Below are positions 25,996 to 35,351 of a stretch of DNA of 64,000 bases, piece after piece. The position numbers and the translations under genes were made by a program. A model generated the notes under the pieces. The model worked only from the letters and a program-made list of their open reading frames with translations, was not told the origin of the DNA and did not search any database. This DNA is from Nitrososphaeria archaeon. GTDB lineage: Archaea; Thermoproteota; Nitrososphaeria; Conexivisphaerales; DTJL01. The stretch spans positions 1 through 64,000 of the forward strand of contig JARVJU010000009.1 of assembly GCA_029775965.1 (NCBI GenBank), written 5' to 3'. How positions within the stretch are numbered: the first letter of the stretch is position 1; each line of letters starts with the position of its first letter.

Positions 25996-28900
25996 TCACT
26001 CCCCTCCTCTCATAAATATCTCCACCATGCCTGTTCCTACAGGAATGGTAGACCCTACAATTACATTTTCTGTGACTCCCTTGAGCTCTTCGACTTCACC
26101 TGTTGCTGCTGCTTCGGCCAAAGTAGGAACTGTTATTTCGAATGCGGCCCTAGCGAGCACACTTGTCTTTGACCCTGCAATACCATGTCTTCCTATCTGT
26201 TGCACAAATCCCTTGCTTGTCATCAGGTCCGCGACTAGAAGTATATGTCTAATATCCACCTCCAGACCTTGCTCTTCTAGTGTTGATGTAATTTCTTTGA
26301 CCAGTGCCGTTCTGGCAGCTTCAACGCCAAGTGCCATGTTAATTTCGTATATGTTGTTAGTGGTTGTCCTTGTGGGATCAATACCTGGGATCTTAAGTAC
26401 CTTCTGAAGGTTTGAACCTGCTGTCTGTATCATCCATTCGCCATTTGCCATCACCACGGATACACTTGTTATTCCTGGAACACCTTTAACCCTTGTATTA
26501 AGTATCTTCTCCCTTGTAGAGGAGACTACAGATTCGTCCATGCTCTCCAGTGCTATAGACATGGTGAGATTCTTTTCATCCACTGTAATTCTTTCCTTCG
26601 GAGTTCTCAACACAGAGGCAACGTCGCTGACAGTAGTCCCTCTTTCATCCATCTTGTCTTTATCGAATATGAAGACTAGGGATCCCGTAGCATAATCTCT
26701 CTTGACCTGCTGTATCAGGTCATATGTCTTAGTAAAGAGTATCTCCTTCGCTACTTCTAATGCTGCAGTCCTGCTCTGCCTATGTTCTTCATCAAGGTAG
26801 ATATCCATGGTCGGTGTGCTTGGCTGCTTTCTTGCGTCTACCAGCTCTATAAGACGGGGAAGACCCAGAGTGACGTCTCTTTCCTTGACACCAGCAAAGT
26901 GAAAAGTACGAAGAGTGTTATGTGTCACAATTCCTTCCGAAGTTACGAACGTCTCCAGTCCAGGTACAGAGAAATCATACACTTTCTCCTTCCTGGATTG
27001 AAGTCTCTCTATAGCTACGATTTCATCCCATACTACATCCTCAGCTAGGAAAGAGCGAAGTGTCTCGATCTCCTGCCTTATATCAACTGACATTTCTTTA
27101 GCCCTTTGATCAAAGATTTCAATGTACCTGCTCAGTACAGCTTTTTCTACTCCTTGGCTATAGGTAAAACCAATTTCCCCATAGCTTGAGACACCAAGCT
27201 TCTTTAATATACTGGATACAATGCTATCTAACCCGTAAGCGACGTCAATGGCATCTGTATCACTGTACAATTTACTCAATCTCTCTATTTGTAACTTCCT
27301 TTCCTCCGAGTCCGATCCTACCTCATGCAAGAACGCATTTGCAAAATGGGCACTGATCAAGACTGTTAACCTATCATCATGACGTATTTTATTGGTAAAG
27401 ATTCCAAATCTGGCCAAAAGTAATGCAATTCCATCTGCTAATTCTTCAGATGTGGCATTAATGTATATAGCCTTGCTATCTAGTTCGACAACACCTTTAC
27501 TATCAAAGTATGCCCTGAGAAGCATACGGACGAATTCATCACTTGCACTCAACGCGAAATATGGAAGATGCTTACTGTCAGGTTCTGAACCACATAACTC
27601 GCCAATGACCCTTTGTAGGGAGAAAATTATATAATCACGTGATAACTCTACGCCTTTCTTATCAAGTACAGCCTTCAATTGTACAGCTGTTTCCAGAAGA
27701 CTTGAATACATATCTGAAGTGGACCCTGATAGGTATAGACCTATAAGCCTGCCAAGTTTGCTTTCTAAATTGCCAGCAACCGTTTGGGTTGCCTCAACTG
27801 ACAGAAATTCTTGATCTTCTGCAACCTTGCCATGCAACTGTTCAGATCCATCTTGGTATAATATTTGATAGAGGTTATCTGAGGCTGCTTGAATTATGTC
27901 AGTATTTATTTGCTCGCTCTTCTGCATTGTAGATATTTTGAAGACGAGATCGTTCAAGCTGAGACTCCTATTAGGAACTTGCAGATGCTTGACAACTGGG
28001 ATTCTATCTCCTACCTTAAGATCGCTTCCTAAGACAGGGATCAGCTTTCCGTTCATTCTGGTTACAAATGAGTGATTATCTGTAGCATCTATGACTCTAC
28101 CTGACTGTGTCATGACTCTTATCAGGGGACGTCTGTATTCGTGCCTACTTACAGCCTTAAGCCTCTTCCATTCTACCTTACCTTCTGGATTAAGCGAGGG
28201 TACCTCTATTCCCACCTCGGGAGGAATGTCACACCATTCTGTATCAGACTCTCTTGTGACAGGGAACCTTTGCATCAGCTCGTCTACGAACTCGCCTATT
28301 TTGATTGTGTGTACAAGGTTCCCTTCCTTGACGATTACAGATTCCCAGCTAGCTATGCTCATCTGTGTCCCAGGTTCTCCTATGGATTGTGCTGCCACTA
28401 CACCCATGGCCTCTCCCGGCTCCACGAAGGCGTTTCTGTACAATTCAACTGCCTTCTCACATACAAGCCTGGCAGCCTTCTTGCTGAGTCCCATGGTCTT
28501 CAAAACCTCCAGCTCTGATGCCAGTCTATCATTAAGCCTTGGAGCAAATTCCTGTATCAGAGCATCCACTTCTTTATCTGTTACCTTAGGCGCCTTCGGG
28601 TCGTCAAGTATTATAGCTGAAGCTGCTAGCCTTTCTATGTTTACAGCCTTGCCATGGTCGCTCTTTGATGGGTCTACTCCATCTTCGCCGTAAAGGAATT
28701 GGACTATAGCACCTTGTGGGTCCCTGACAGTGAGGTCGTACTCTACCCTTAGGTGCTCCATGGCATTGACCAATCTTCTCTGCATGTATCCTGACTGTTG
28801 CGTTCTGACAGCGGTGTCGACAAGACCCTCTCTCCCTCCCATGGCGTGGAAGAAAAACTCTATCGGGTTGAGCCCATCTCTATAATTTGATTTCACAAAA

Positions 28901-31230
28901 CCGTATGCATCAGGATTCTTTTCCTTTGCTCTAAAGTGTGGAAGTGCCCTATGGTAGTATCCTCTTGATATCCTCTTACCTCTGACAGACTGTTGCCCAA
29001 CAGTTGCCATCATCTGCCCAAGGTTTAGCGACGAACCCCTTGCTCCTGTCTTTGCCATCACTATACCTGCGTTCGTATCAGGAAGACTCCTCTCCACTAT
29101 TCTTCCGGCTGCTTCCCTGGCATGACTTAGCTCTGTCATTATCTTCTGCTCTAGTACCTGCTCCGGCATCAATCCTTTCATTACCTCGAGTTTACCTTCT
29201 TCGTATTTGCTGAAAAGTTCATTCACGTTTAGGTAAGCTTTTTCTATCGCCTGTTGAATTTCTTCTCTAGCCTCTGGCGATAGCTCGAGCTCATCATATC
29301 CGTATGAGAATCCAACAGAGCTTATGAATGCTCTCAGTATTCTGAGTATTGAATTCAGAAAATTCCTTGCCACATCTGTACCGTAATCCTTTGCCAGCCT
29401 GTGCAAGAGTGTCTCTGGTTCTTCTGCACCAATCGATGCTTTATCAACCACACCTGAAACAAGTTCTCCGGCCTTGACCAGGACATCATCCTTGTCACTC
29501 TTTACTCCTTTTGCCTTTGACCATTTTGACGTAAGCCTATAGTTGAAATCCTTTGGCAGAAAGAGGCTAAACAACTGCCTTCCGGAATAGAAGCTCCTTT
29601 CTTCTGGCTCTGGCAGTGGACCGCTATAGCCCCCTGCATATGCAAGGTTCGCAAACTGCTCCTTTGTCAGCTTTGTATCCCCTTTTGTAAGCAGAAACGC
29701 AGCAGTTAGAAAATCCCTTATTCCACCTATGATCGGTCCACCGTATCTAGGAGATATGATCTGGTCCTGCACTCTCATGAGTGTTAGAGCTTCTGACCTT
29801 GCTTCTTCGCTTTGAGGGACATGAAGGTTCATTTCGTCTCCATCGAAATCTGCATTGTAAGGTGGGCACACAGCTGGATGTAGTCTGAATGTTCTGTAGG
29901 GTAGTACTTTTACGTAGTGAGCCATTATGGACATTCTGTGAAGACTTGGTTGCCTGTTAAAGAGCACTATGTCTCCATCAACGAGATGTCTTTCAACTAC
30001 GTAATTTGGAGCAAGCGCTTCACTTATGGCCTGTCTATCTGACGCAAATTCTAATCTTATCTTTACTCCATCAGGTCTTATTACATAATTCGCGCCTGGG
30101 TGGTTCAATGGCCCATTTATCACAAGCTTCTTAAGGAAGTCAATATTCCACGGAGTGACCCTTTCTGGTACTGTCAGTTTTCTTGCAACATCATACGGCA
30201 CACCCACTTCAGAGATATCAAGGCTTGGATCGGGGGAGATTACAGTTCTACTGGAAAAATCGACTCTCTTCCCTGATAAGCTTCCTCTGAACCTACCTTC
30301 TTTACCCTTCAACCTTTGACTGAGTGTCTTTAAAGGTCTACCTGACCTATGGTGTGCCTGGGGAATACCGGATACTTCATTATCGAAATATGTTGTGACA
30401 TGATACTGTAGAAGGTCTACAAGGTCTTGAACTATTAGCGGAGGCGTGCCAGAATCCTTGCTCTCCCTGACCCTCTGATTAACCCTCAGGATATCTACTA
30501 GCTTGTGTGTAAGGTCATCCTCAGACCTTATTCCAGTTTCAAGTGTTATTGAAGGCCTGACAGATACAGGAGGAACAGGCAAAACTTGAAGCACTAGCCA
30601 CTCAGGCCTGGCGCTTGTAGGATCATAACCAAGAAGTCTCAGGTCATCATCTGTTATCCTCTCCAACCTCTCCCTTATGGCAGCTGGTAGGAGCCTTACA
30701 GCGCCTCCTTCCTCGTTTATCTCATGGAACATGTGTGGCTTTGTAAATTCTACTTCCAGTTTCTTCTTGCCACAATGAGGGCAGACCTTTGCCTTTTTGG
30801 CTTTGGCTATTATCTCTTTGGAAATCTTCTCAAGAAGGTTCGGGTTTGTGAGTCCTTGTTCTGCCAGTTTTTCCTTATATACCTTTATTTCATCTTCCGG
30901 TATTAATATTCTTCCACACGTTCTGCATGTAGCTATGAGAAGCTCATGTATTATATCTACAAAGGCAACATGAAGAACAGGCTCCGCCAGCTCTATATGA
31001 CCAAAATGTCCTGGACACCTTGCACTGGTATTGCCACATGTGCCACATTTCTGACCTGGCTCCAGAACACCAAGCCTGCTGTCCATCAATCCTCCTTGGA
31101 CAGGCATCCCATCCTCGTCGTATGTTTCTGGCACTGTTACCTCTACAGTTGAGTATTTTCTGACTTCTGTAGGCGAAAAGACATCGAAGCTTATCGCCCC
31201 TACCATCTTTATTGATTCCTCGAGTGCCAT
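25996..31230 (-). CDS. rpoA: RNA polymerase subunit A, unsplit A'/A'', interrupted by an intein
   Basis: Largest RNA polymerase subunit, 1744 codons including a 481-residue intein; the mature chain would be 1263 residues. Zinc sites near the N-terminus read CGTCGNTSARCPGHFGH and CRTCG...CPHCG. The catalytic metal loop NADFDGDEMNLHVPQ lies near residue 457. The A'' part continues in the same frame through VVAAQSIGEPGTQM, where the intein is inserted, and resumes at TLRTFHFAGV. Most archaea split this gene in two; an unsplit gene is typical of Thaumarchaeota and relatives. It follows rpoB by 3 bases. Confidence 0.97.
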   Translation of the reverse strand: MALEESIKMVGAISFDVFSPTEVRKYSTVEVTVPETYDEDGMPVQGGLMDSRLGVLEPGQKCGTCGNTSARCPGHFGHIELAEPVLHVAFVDIIHELLIATCRTCGRILIPEDEIKVYKEKLAEQGLTNPNLLEKISKEIIAKAKKAKVCPHCGKKKLEVEFTKPHMFHEINEEGGAVRLLPAAIRERLERITDDDLRLLGYDPTSARPEWLVLQVLPVPPVSVRPSITLETGIRSEDDLTHKLVDILRVNQRVRESKDSGTPPLIVQDLVDLLQYHVTTYFDNEVSGIPQAHHRSGRPLKTLSQRLKGKEGRFRGSLSGKRVDFSSRTVISPDPSLDISEVGVPYDVARKLTVPERVTPWNIDFLKKLVINGPLNHPGANYVIRPDGVKIRLEFASDRQAISEALAPNYVVERHLVDGDIVLFNRQPSLHRMSIMAHYVKVLPYRTFRLHPAVCPPYNADFDGDEMNLHVPQSEEARSEALTLMRVQDQIISPRYGGPIIGGIRDFLTAAFLLTKGDTKLTKEQFANLAYAGGYSGPLPEPEERSFYSGRQLFSLFLPKDFNYRLTSKWSKAKGVKSDKDDVLVKAGELVSGVVDKASIGAEEPETLLHRLAKDYGTDVARNFLNSILRILRAFISSVGFSYGYDELELSPEAREEIQQAIEKAYLNVNELFSKYEEGKLEVMKGLMPEQVLEQKIMTELSHAREAAGRIVERSLPDTNAGIVMAKTGARGSSLNLGQMMATVGQQSVRGKRISRGYYHRALPHFRAKEKNPDAYGFVKSNYRDGLNPIEFFFHAMGGREGLVDTAVRTQQSGYMQRRLVNAMEHLRVEYDLTVRDPQGAIVQFLYGEDGVDPSKSDHGKAVNIERLAASAIILDDPKAPKVTDKEVDALIQEFAPRLNDRLASELEVLKTMGLSKKAARLVCEKAVELYRNAFVEPGEAMGVVAAQSIGEPGTQMSIASWESVIVKEGNLVHTIKIGEFVDELMQRFPVTRESDTEWCDIPPEVGIEVPSLNPEGKVEWKRLKAVSRHEYRRPLIRVMTQSGRVIDATDNHSFVTRMNGKLIPVLGSDLKVGDRIPVVKHLQVPNRSLSLNDLVFKISTMQKSEQINTDIIQAASDNLYQILYQDGSEQLHGKVAEDQEFLSVEATQTVAGNLESKLGRLIGLYLSGSTSDMYSSLLETAVQLKAVLDKKGVELSRDYIIFSLQRVIGELCGSEPDSKHLPYFALSASDEFVRMLLRAYFDSKGVVELDSKAIYINATSEELADGIALLLARFGIFTNKIRHDDRLTVLISAHFANAFLHEVGSDSEERKLQIERLSKLYSDTDAIDVAYGLDSIVSSILKKLGVSSYGEIGFTYSQGVEKAVLSRYIEIFDQRAKEMSVDIRQEIETLRSFLAEDVVWDEIVAIERLQSRKEKVYDFSVPGLETFVTSEGIVTHNTLRTFHFAGVKERDVTLGLPRLIELVDARKQPSTPTMDIYLDEEHRQSRTAALEVAKEILFTKTYDLIQQVKRDYATGSLVFIFDKDKMDERGTTVSDVASVLRTPKERITVDEKNLTMSIALESMDESVVSSTREKILNTRVKGVPGITSVSVVMANGEWMIQTAGSNLQKVLKIPGIDPTRTTTNNIYEINMALGVEAARTALVKEITSTLEEQGLEVDIRHILLVADLMTSKGFVQQIGRHGIAGSKTSVLARAAFEITVPTLAEAAATGEVEELKGVTENVIVGSTIPVGTGMVEIFMRGGE
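26917..28359 (-). other. Intein in rpoA (A'' EPGTQM site) with degenerate LAGLIDADG endonuclease
   Basis: In-frame insertion of 481 residues (958-1438 of the precursor) between GTQM and TLRTFHF. Residue 1 is Ser, block B reads TDNHSF, block F reads VYDFSVPGLETFVTSEG, and it ends VTHN followed by Thr. All splicing positions look intact. A two-motif homing endonuclease lies in the middle: LIGLYLSGS and LLRAYFDSKG. The acidic residue that should precede each final Gly is Ser in the first and Lys in the second, so cleavage activity is probably lost. The insertion site in the active-site region of A'' is one known to host inteins in other archaea. Confidence 0.93.
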
Positions 31231-31233
31231 TTT

Positions 31234-34200
31234 TTACACCTTATCCTTTAATCTAAGCCTTGGTGCTATCACCAAGCTCATCATCTCCTGTACAAGTAGC
31301 TTAAAGGCATAGGCTACAGTGACTGTGGATATTTTTGCCATATCTCCATCCACTTTGCATACATACTTTCTCTGTTTTGCATCATAGTAAGCTATGAGAC
31401 CACATTTCTCACATATGTTTATTTCTGTCTTATCTGATTCTTCAAGTAATCTATCCTTCAGAACCATCGCAGCTCCATATGCTATTAAGCAGTCTCTCTC
31501 CATTTCACCAAATCTAAGGCCTCCACCTCTGGCTCTCCCCTCTGTCGGCTGCTTGGTAAGCATCTGCACCTGTCCTCTAGCTCTGGCGTGGATCTTATCA
31601 GCCACCATATGGTGTAGCTTTTGATAGTAAACTACGCCGATGAATATTTCTGCAGGGAATTTCTTACCTGTTTTACCGTCGTACATTATCTCTTTACCAG
31701 AGGATTTGAATCCGTACTGCTCCAGACACCTTTTGATATCTTCCGGCTTTTCACCCATGAATGAAGTGCCATCAACAGGCTCACCCCTGAGTGCGGCTGC
31801 TTTACCACCTATAGATTCTAGGAATTGGCCGACAGTCATCCTTGAGGGGAATGCATGAGGATTGATTATAACATCGGGTACTATACCCTCTTCGGTGTAA
31901 GGTAGGTCTTCTTGGTTAAATAGCATACCTACTACACCTTTCTGTCCATGCCTTGAAGCAAATTTGTCTCCAAGTTCCGGTATTCTCTGATCTCTGACCC
32001 TTATCTTGTAGCTCTTATTTCCATCAACATTCTGAGTCATAAATACTGCATCTACGACGCCCGATTCACTCGGTCTAACAGCTATTGAAGTATCTCTTCT
32101 GTACGGCCCCTTTACTTCAAATTCTTTATATTCTTCCATGAACCTTGGAGGACTTGTTCTTCCAACCAGAACGTCTCCCCCACTCACTACTGATTCCGCA
32201 GCTATAGCCCCATCCTCTTCGAGAAGTCTGTAGAATTTCTCGCCTCTGAAACCTCTGACATTATCATCCGGCGATGGTATTTCGAATTTATCTCTCATTC
32301 CACCTAGATACTGCTGTGCCTCTGCCTCGTAAATCCTGTAGAAGAACGTCCTGCCGAACCCTCTTTCTACAGATGCTTTGTTCAGTATTACTGCATCTTC
32401 AATGTTATACCCCTCGAATGATAGTACAGCTACAACAGCATTCTGCCCCATCGGTCTTTCATCCACATTGGCTAATCTATTTGCTCTTGTTCTTACAAGA
32501 GGTATCTGCGGATAAACTGCCAGATGCTGCCTAACATAATTGGCAAACATAAAACTCGAAACAGAGAATCCAAGGGCTTGCTTTGCCATGGCAGACTCAT
32601 AGGTATTCCTTGGAGATTGATTATGTTCAGGGTATGGTATGAGAGAAGCTGCGACTCCGAGTATTGCCGGCGGGTATAACTCCAGATGTGTGTTATTGGT
32701 TGTGACCTCTCTTGGAGTTAAAGCTATGTATGTGTTTTCTTCTTCATTCGCATCAACAAGCTCTATGAATCCTTGATTCACTAGGTCCCTCCAGCTGATC
32801 AGCCCCTTCCTGACCTTGTCTATGATGTCTTGTGTGACAAGAGGTCTTCCTGCTTCCACTACTATGAGTGGCCTAAGAACCCTGCCTGCAGTTGCCGATA
32901 TATATACTCTGACGGTTGAATTTGGTCTGCCTGGGTCGTACACATAGATGCTTACGTCTGGAGGTAATTCCCCTTTTCTACGTAGCCTTCTAAATGCTGT
33001 TGCCAGTCTTTGCGCGTCATCTACGAATCCGATAAACCTACCGTCCACAAATACTTTTGCTCCCTTTCTCTTTAACTCATCATCAGCCTCAGAGTATCTG
33101 ACAACACCCAGAGCGAAAGGCTTGTTGATAACATCATAGCTAGATGATGTCACAGATATAACAGCTGATAAAGCAAGATTCTTCACCAGCCCACAGTTAG
33201 ACCCTTCAGGAGTCTCATTGGGACAGATCCTACCAAAATGCGTGCTATGCAGGTCTCTTGCTTCAAAGTTAGGTTGACTTCGACTGAGAGGTGACTGTAT
33301 CCTTCTCAGATGGCTTAGCGTTGAAAGGTAGTTTGTCCTATCAAGCAGCTGCGTAACCCCTACCTTTCCCCTTCCCCAGTTCCCAGTCGCTATTGCGTTT
33401 GCAAGCCTATCCGTTATAATACCTGGCCGTATAGCGGAATTGACAACTGCAGGTCCCCTTTTCTGGCCAACTCTGTCAAGCTGATATTTCATATCTCTGA
33501 CCATATTTCTAAAAGCTGTCCTGAACAGATCAGCCAGCATCTGTCCTGCAAATTTTATCACCTTGTTTCCATAATGGTCTTTATCATCTTCGTCTATAAG
33601 ACCTAGCTTCAATTCAAGAAGCTTGCATGCTGCTTCTCCCAGAAAAGCTGCCTTATCCATTCTGTTTGATTGTTGGCGACCCAAATGGGGCAAAAGATAC
33701 CAGTCGAGCAGCATTTCTGCCCTTTTGAGCCTGAGCTCATCCATCATTCCATGAGCTATTCTGTTTCCAATGTACATCAGCGCCTCCTGCGTTGTAGATG
33801 CCTCAGCAGCCTTTTCAAAGCTAGCTTCTAAAAGATCCTGAAGCTCGGGTTTTACAGAAACTATATCCGCAATTTCTTTGTCTGTAGAAAGACCCAATGC
33901 CCTAAGAATGATAACAAACGGAAGCTCTACAGGAGAAGCAGGAAGTTTAGCGTATATGGCACCATCAGGCTTCAGCTCGAGTTCAAGCTTTGACCTGTAT
34001 CCGACGATTGAAGAGTAGATCTTTGCTTTATAGATAGTTTTACCACTTGTCTTATCTGTCTCAACAAGAATCTTGTTTGGTGATAGATCTTCTAGTCCAA
34101 CAATTACCCTTTCGGATCCATTTACGATAAAGTAACCGCCTGGATCCTTTGGATCTTCGCCTGCTTCGATAAGCTCTTCATCGGTAAGCCCATGCAATGC

Positions 34201-34602
34201 ACACAGATTAGACTTCACCATTACAGGCAAGTCTCCCACTTGGTAGGTCTGAGTGTACTGCCCAGTAGGTCCAAGTTGCGAATCTATAATGGTTATTTCC
34301 AGCTGAATCGGTGCAACATAAGACAGATTCCTCAATCTTGCTTCCATTGGAAGTATAAAGCTTGTAGATCCATCTATTTCCACTACTCTGGGCCTTCCAA
34401 CAATCACTTTTCCAAACTTTATTTTATAAGAACCTGTAGCAGTTTCTATATCTACTTCTCCGACTTCATCTATAATGCTCTGTATTCCTCTACTAATGAA
34501 TTCGTTATAAGAGTTAAGATGCTGCCTAGCTATTCCTTCTCTTTTTAAAATATCTTCTATTATAGGCCATCCATCGACATATTCAAGAGTTTGTTCTAAC
34601 AT
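31234..34602 (-). CDS. rpoB: RNA polymerase subunit B (unsplit)
   Basis: Second-largest RNA polymerase subunit, 1122 residues in one chain. Recognisable segments are GGYFIVNGSERVIVGLEDLS near residue 150, HFGRICPNETPEGSNCGLVK near residue 455, GYNIEDAVILNKASVERGFG, and KLHHMVADKIHARARGQVQM near the C-terminus. The C-terminal zinc site reads CEKCG...VCKVDGD, so the fourth position is Asp rather than Cys. It starts 4 bases after rpoH and is followed by rpoA after 3 bases, in one operon. Confidence 0.97.
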   Translation of the reverse strand: MLEQTLEYVDGWPIIEDILKREGIARQHLNSYNEFISRGIQSIIDEVGEVDIETATGSYKIKFGKVIVGRPRVVEIDGSTSFILPMEARLRNLSYVAPIQLEITIIDSQLGPTGQYTQTYQVGDLPVMVKSNLCALHGLTDEELIEAGEDPKDPGGYFIVNGSERVIVGLEDLSPNKILVETDKTSGKTIYKAKIYSSIVGYRSKLELELKPDGAIYAKLPASPVELPFVIILRALGLSTDKEIADIVSVKPELQDLLEASFEKAAEASTTQEALMYIGNRIAHGMMDELRLKRAEMLLDWYLLPHLGRQQSNRMDKAAFLGEAACKLLELKLGLIDEDDKDHYGNKVIKFAGQMLADLFRTAFRNMVRDMKYQLDRVGQKRGPAVVNSAIRPGIITDRLANAIATGNWGRGKVGVTQLLDRTNYLSTLSHLRRIQSPLSRSQPNFEARDLHSTHFGRICPNETPEGSNCGLVKNLALSAVISVTSSSYDVINKPFALGVVRYSEADDELKRKGAKVFVDGRFIGFVDDAQRLATAFRRLRRKGELPPDVSIYVYDPGRPNSTVRVYISATAGRVLRPLIVVEAGRPLVTQDIIDKVRKGLISWRDLVNQGFIELVDANEEENTYIALTPREVTTNNTHLELYPPAILGVAASLIPYPEHNQSPRNTYESAMAKQALGFSVSSFMFANYVRQHLAVYPQIPLVRTRANRLANVDERPMGQNAVVAVLSFEGYNIEDAVILNKASVERGFGRTFFYRIYEAEAQQYLGGMRDKFEIPSPDDNVRGFRGEKFYRLLEEDGAIAAESVVSGGDVLVGRTSPPRFMEEYKEFEVKGPYRRDTSIAVRPSESGVVDAVFMTQNVDGNKSYKIRVRDQRIPELGDKFASRHGQKGVVGMLFNQEDLPYTEEGIVPDVIINPHAFPSRMTVGQFLESIGGKAAALRGEPVDGTSFMGEKPEDIKRCLEQYGFKSSGKEIMYDGKTGKKFPAEIFIGVVYYQKLHHMVADKIHARARGQVQMLTKQPTEGRARGGGLRFGEMERDCLIAYGAAMVLKDRLLEESDKTEINICEKCGLIAYYDAKQRKYVCKVDGDMAKISTVTVAYAFKLLVQEMMSLVIAPRLRLKDKV

Positions 34603-34606
34603 CTTA

Positions 34607-34852
34607 TCATCCCTCTACAACAAGTCTATAATAGACCGTAGTGCCTGCAGTTTCGCTCTTTCTGGTTATTTTAATTACATCACCAGGCTTGGCTTGGAGC
34701 TCTACAACGTTTGGGTCTGTGGTCAGTATGTAGGGGAGCTGCTCGAGTGTTGCGTTATACTTCCGCAATATTTCAGGAACTTCTCCCGGTTGCACTATTT
34801 CGTGCTTGGGCACAAATATATGCTTAGAAACCTTAAACTCCACTTCCGTCAA
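34607..34852 (-). CDS. rpoH: RNA polymerase subunit H (Rpb5 C-terminal homologue)
   Basis: Small RNAP subunit whose archaeal form corresponds to the assembly domain of Rpb5. The core FKVSKHIFVPKHEIVQPGEV and LPYILTTDPNVVELQAKPGD-type segments are diagnostic, with the terminal VYYRLVVEG. The frame is open to an ATG at 34885, but that adds an unrelated MGILICKWWS leader. TTG 34852 gives MTEVEFKVSKH, an 81-residue product that fits the family, so I prefer it. It is the first gene of rpoH-rpoB-rpoA. Confidence 0.9.
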   Translation of the reverse strand: MTEVEFKVSKHIFVPKHEIVQPGEVPEILRKYNATLEQLPYILTTDPNVVELQAKPGDVIKITRKSETAGTTVYYRLVVEG

Positions 34853-34990
34853 GACGGACCACCATTTACAAATAAGTATCCCCATGAACTCCGTTGATTA
34901 AAAACCGTAAAGAACAACTCCGTACCCGTGACCTTAATGGTAGAATATTTAAATCTTCTCAAGATAATTTTATCTAATCTCCCAAGAAGA

Positions 34991-35020
34991 CCCCGCCCGC
35001 AAGGGCGGGGTAGTTCACTA
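34991..35020. repeat. Strong GC hairpin sharing a sequence with a TnpB relic end
   Basis: CCCCGCCC (34991-34998) and GGGCGGGG (35003-35010) form an 8-bp stem closed by GCAA, followed by TAGTTCACTA. The stretch 34999-35020 is identical, in inverted orientation, to the end of the TnpB relic at 44984-45005. No transposase code is next to it. The gap 34853-35171 otherwise holds only the rpoH promoter region and A/T-rich sequence. Confidence 0.55.
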
Positions 35021-35171
35021 GTCATTGCAAGTTCTAAATTCATATCGCATATAACCCAGACGGTATTCTACATACGTTATAGTTTCTGATACAAGAATAA
35101 TGAAATTAATTGTAAGAAATAAAGCTACAACCAGCGGAAAGGTTATCTACCCTGTGGTTGAACTTTTTGAC

Positions 35172-35285
35172 AGCCGGCCATAGCAACGGGGTTACACCCG
35201 GTCCCATCCGAACCCGGAAGTTAAACCCGTTGACGCCGATGCGGTAGTGAAGTGCGTAAGCCCTCGCGAAACATCGGTGCCGGCA
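35172..35285 (+). rRNA. 5S ribosomal RNA (stand-alone)
   Basis: The terminal stem GCCGGC (35173-35178) pairs with GCCGGC (35279-35284). Inside are the universal 5S segments CCCATCCGAACCCGGAAGTT and GATGCGGTAGT. No 16S or 23S sequence is nearby, which fits thaumarchaeal genomes where 5S is unlinked. A TATA-like TTATCTA lies at 35143-35149, about 25 bases upstream. Ends are approximate to within a base or two. Confidence 0.93.
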
Positions 35286-35351
35286 CTACCTTTAAAATCA
35301 AGTGAAATACTTTAATACCCATTTTATGTCGGAATGCAAGTAGAAAAGTAG

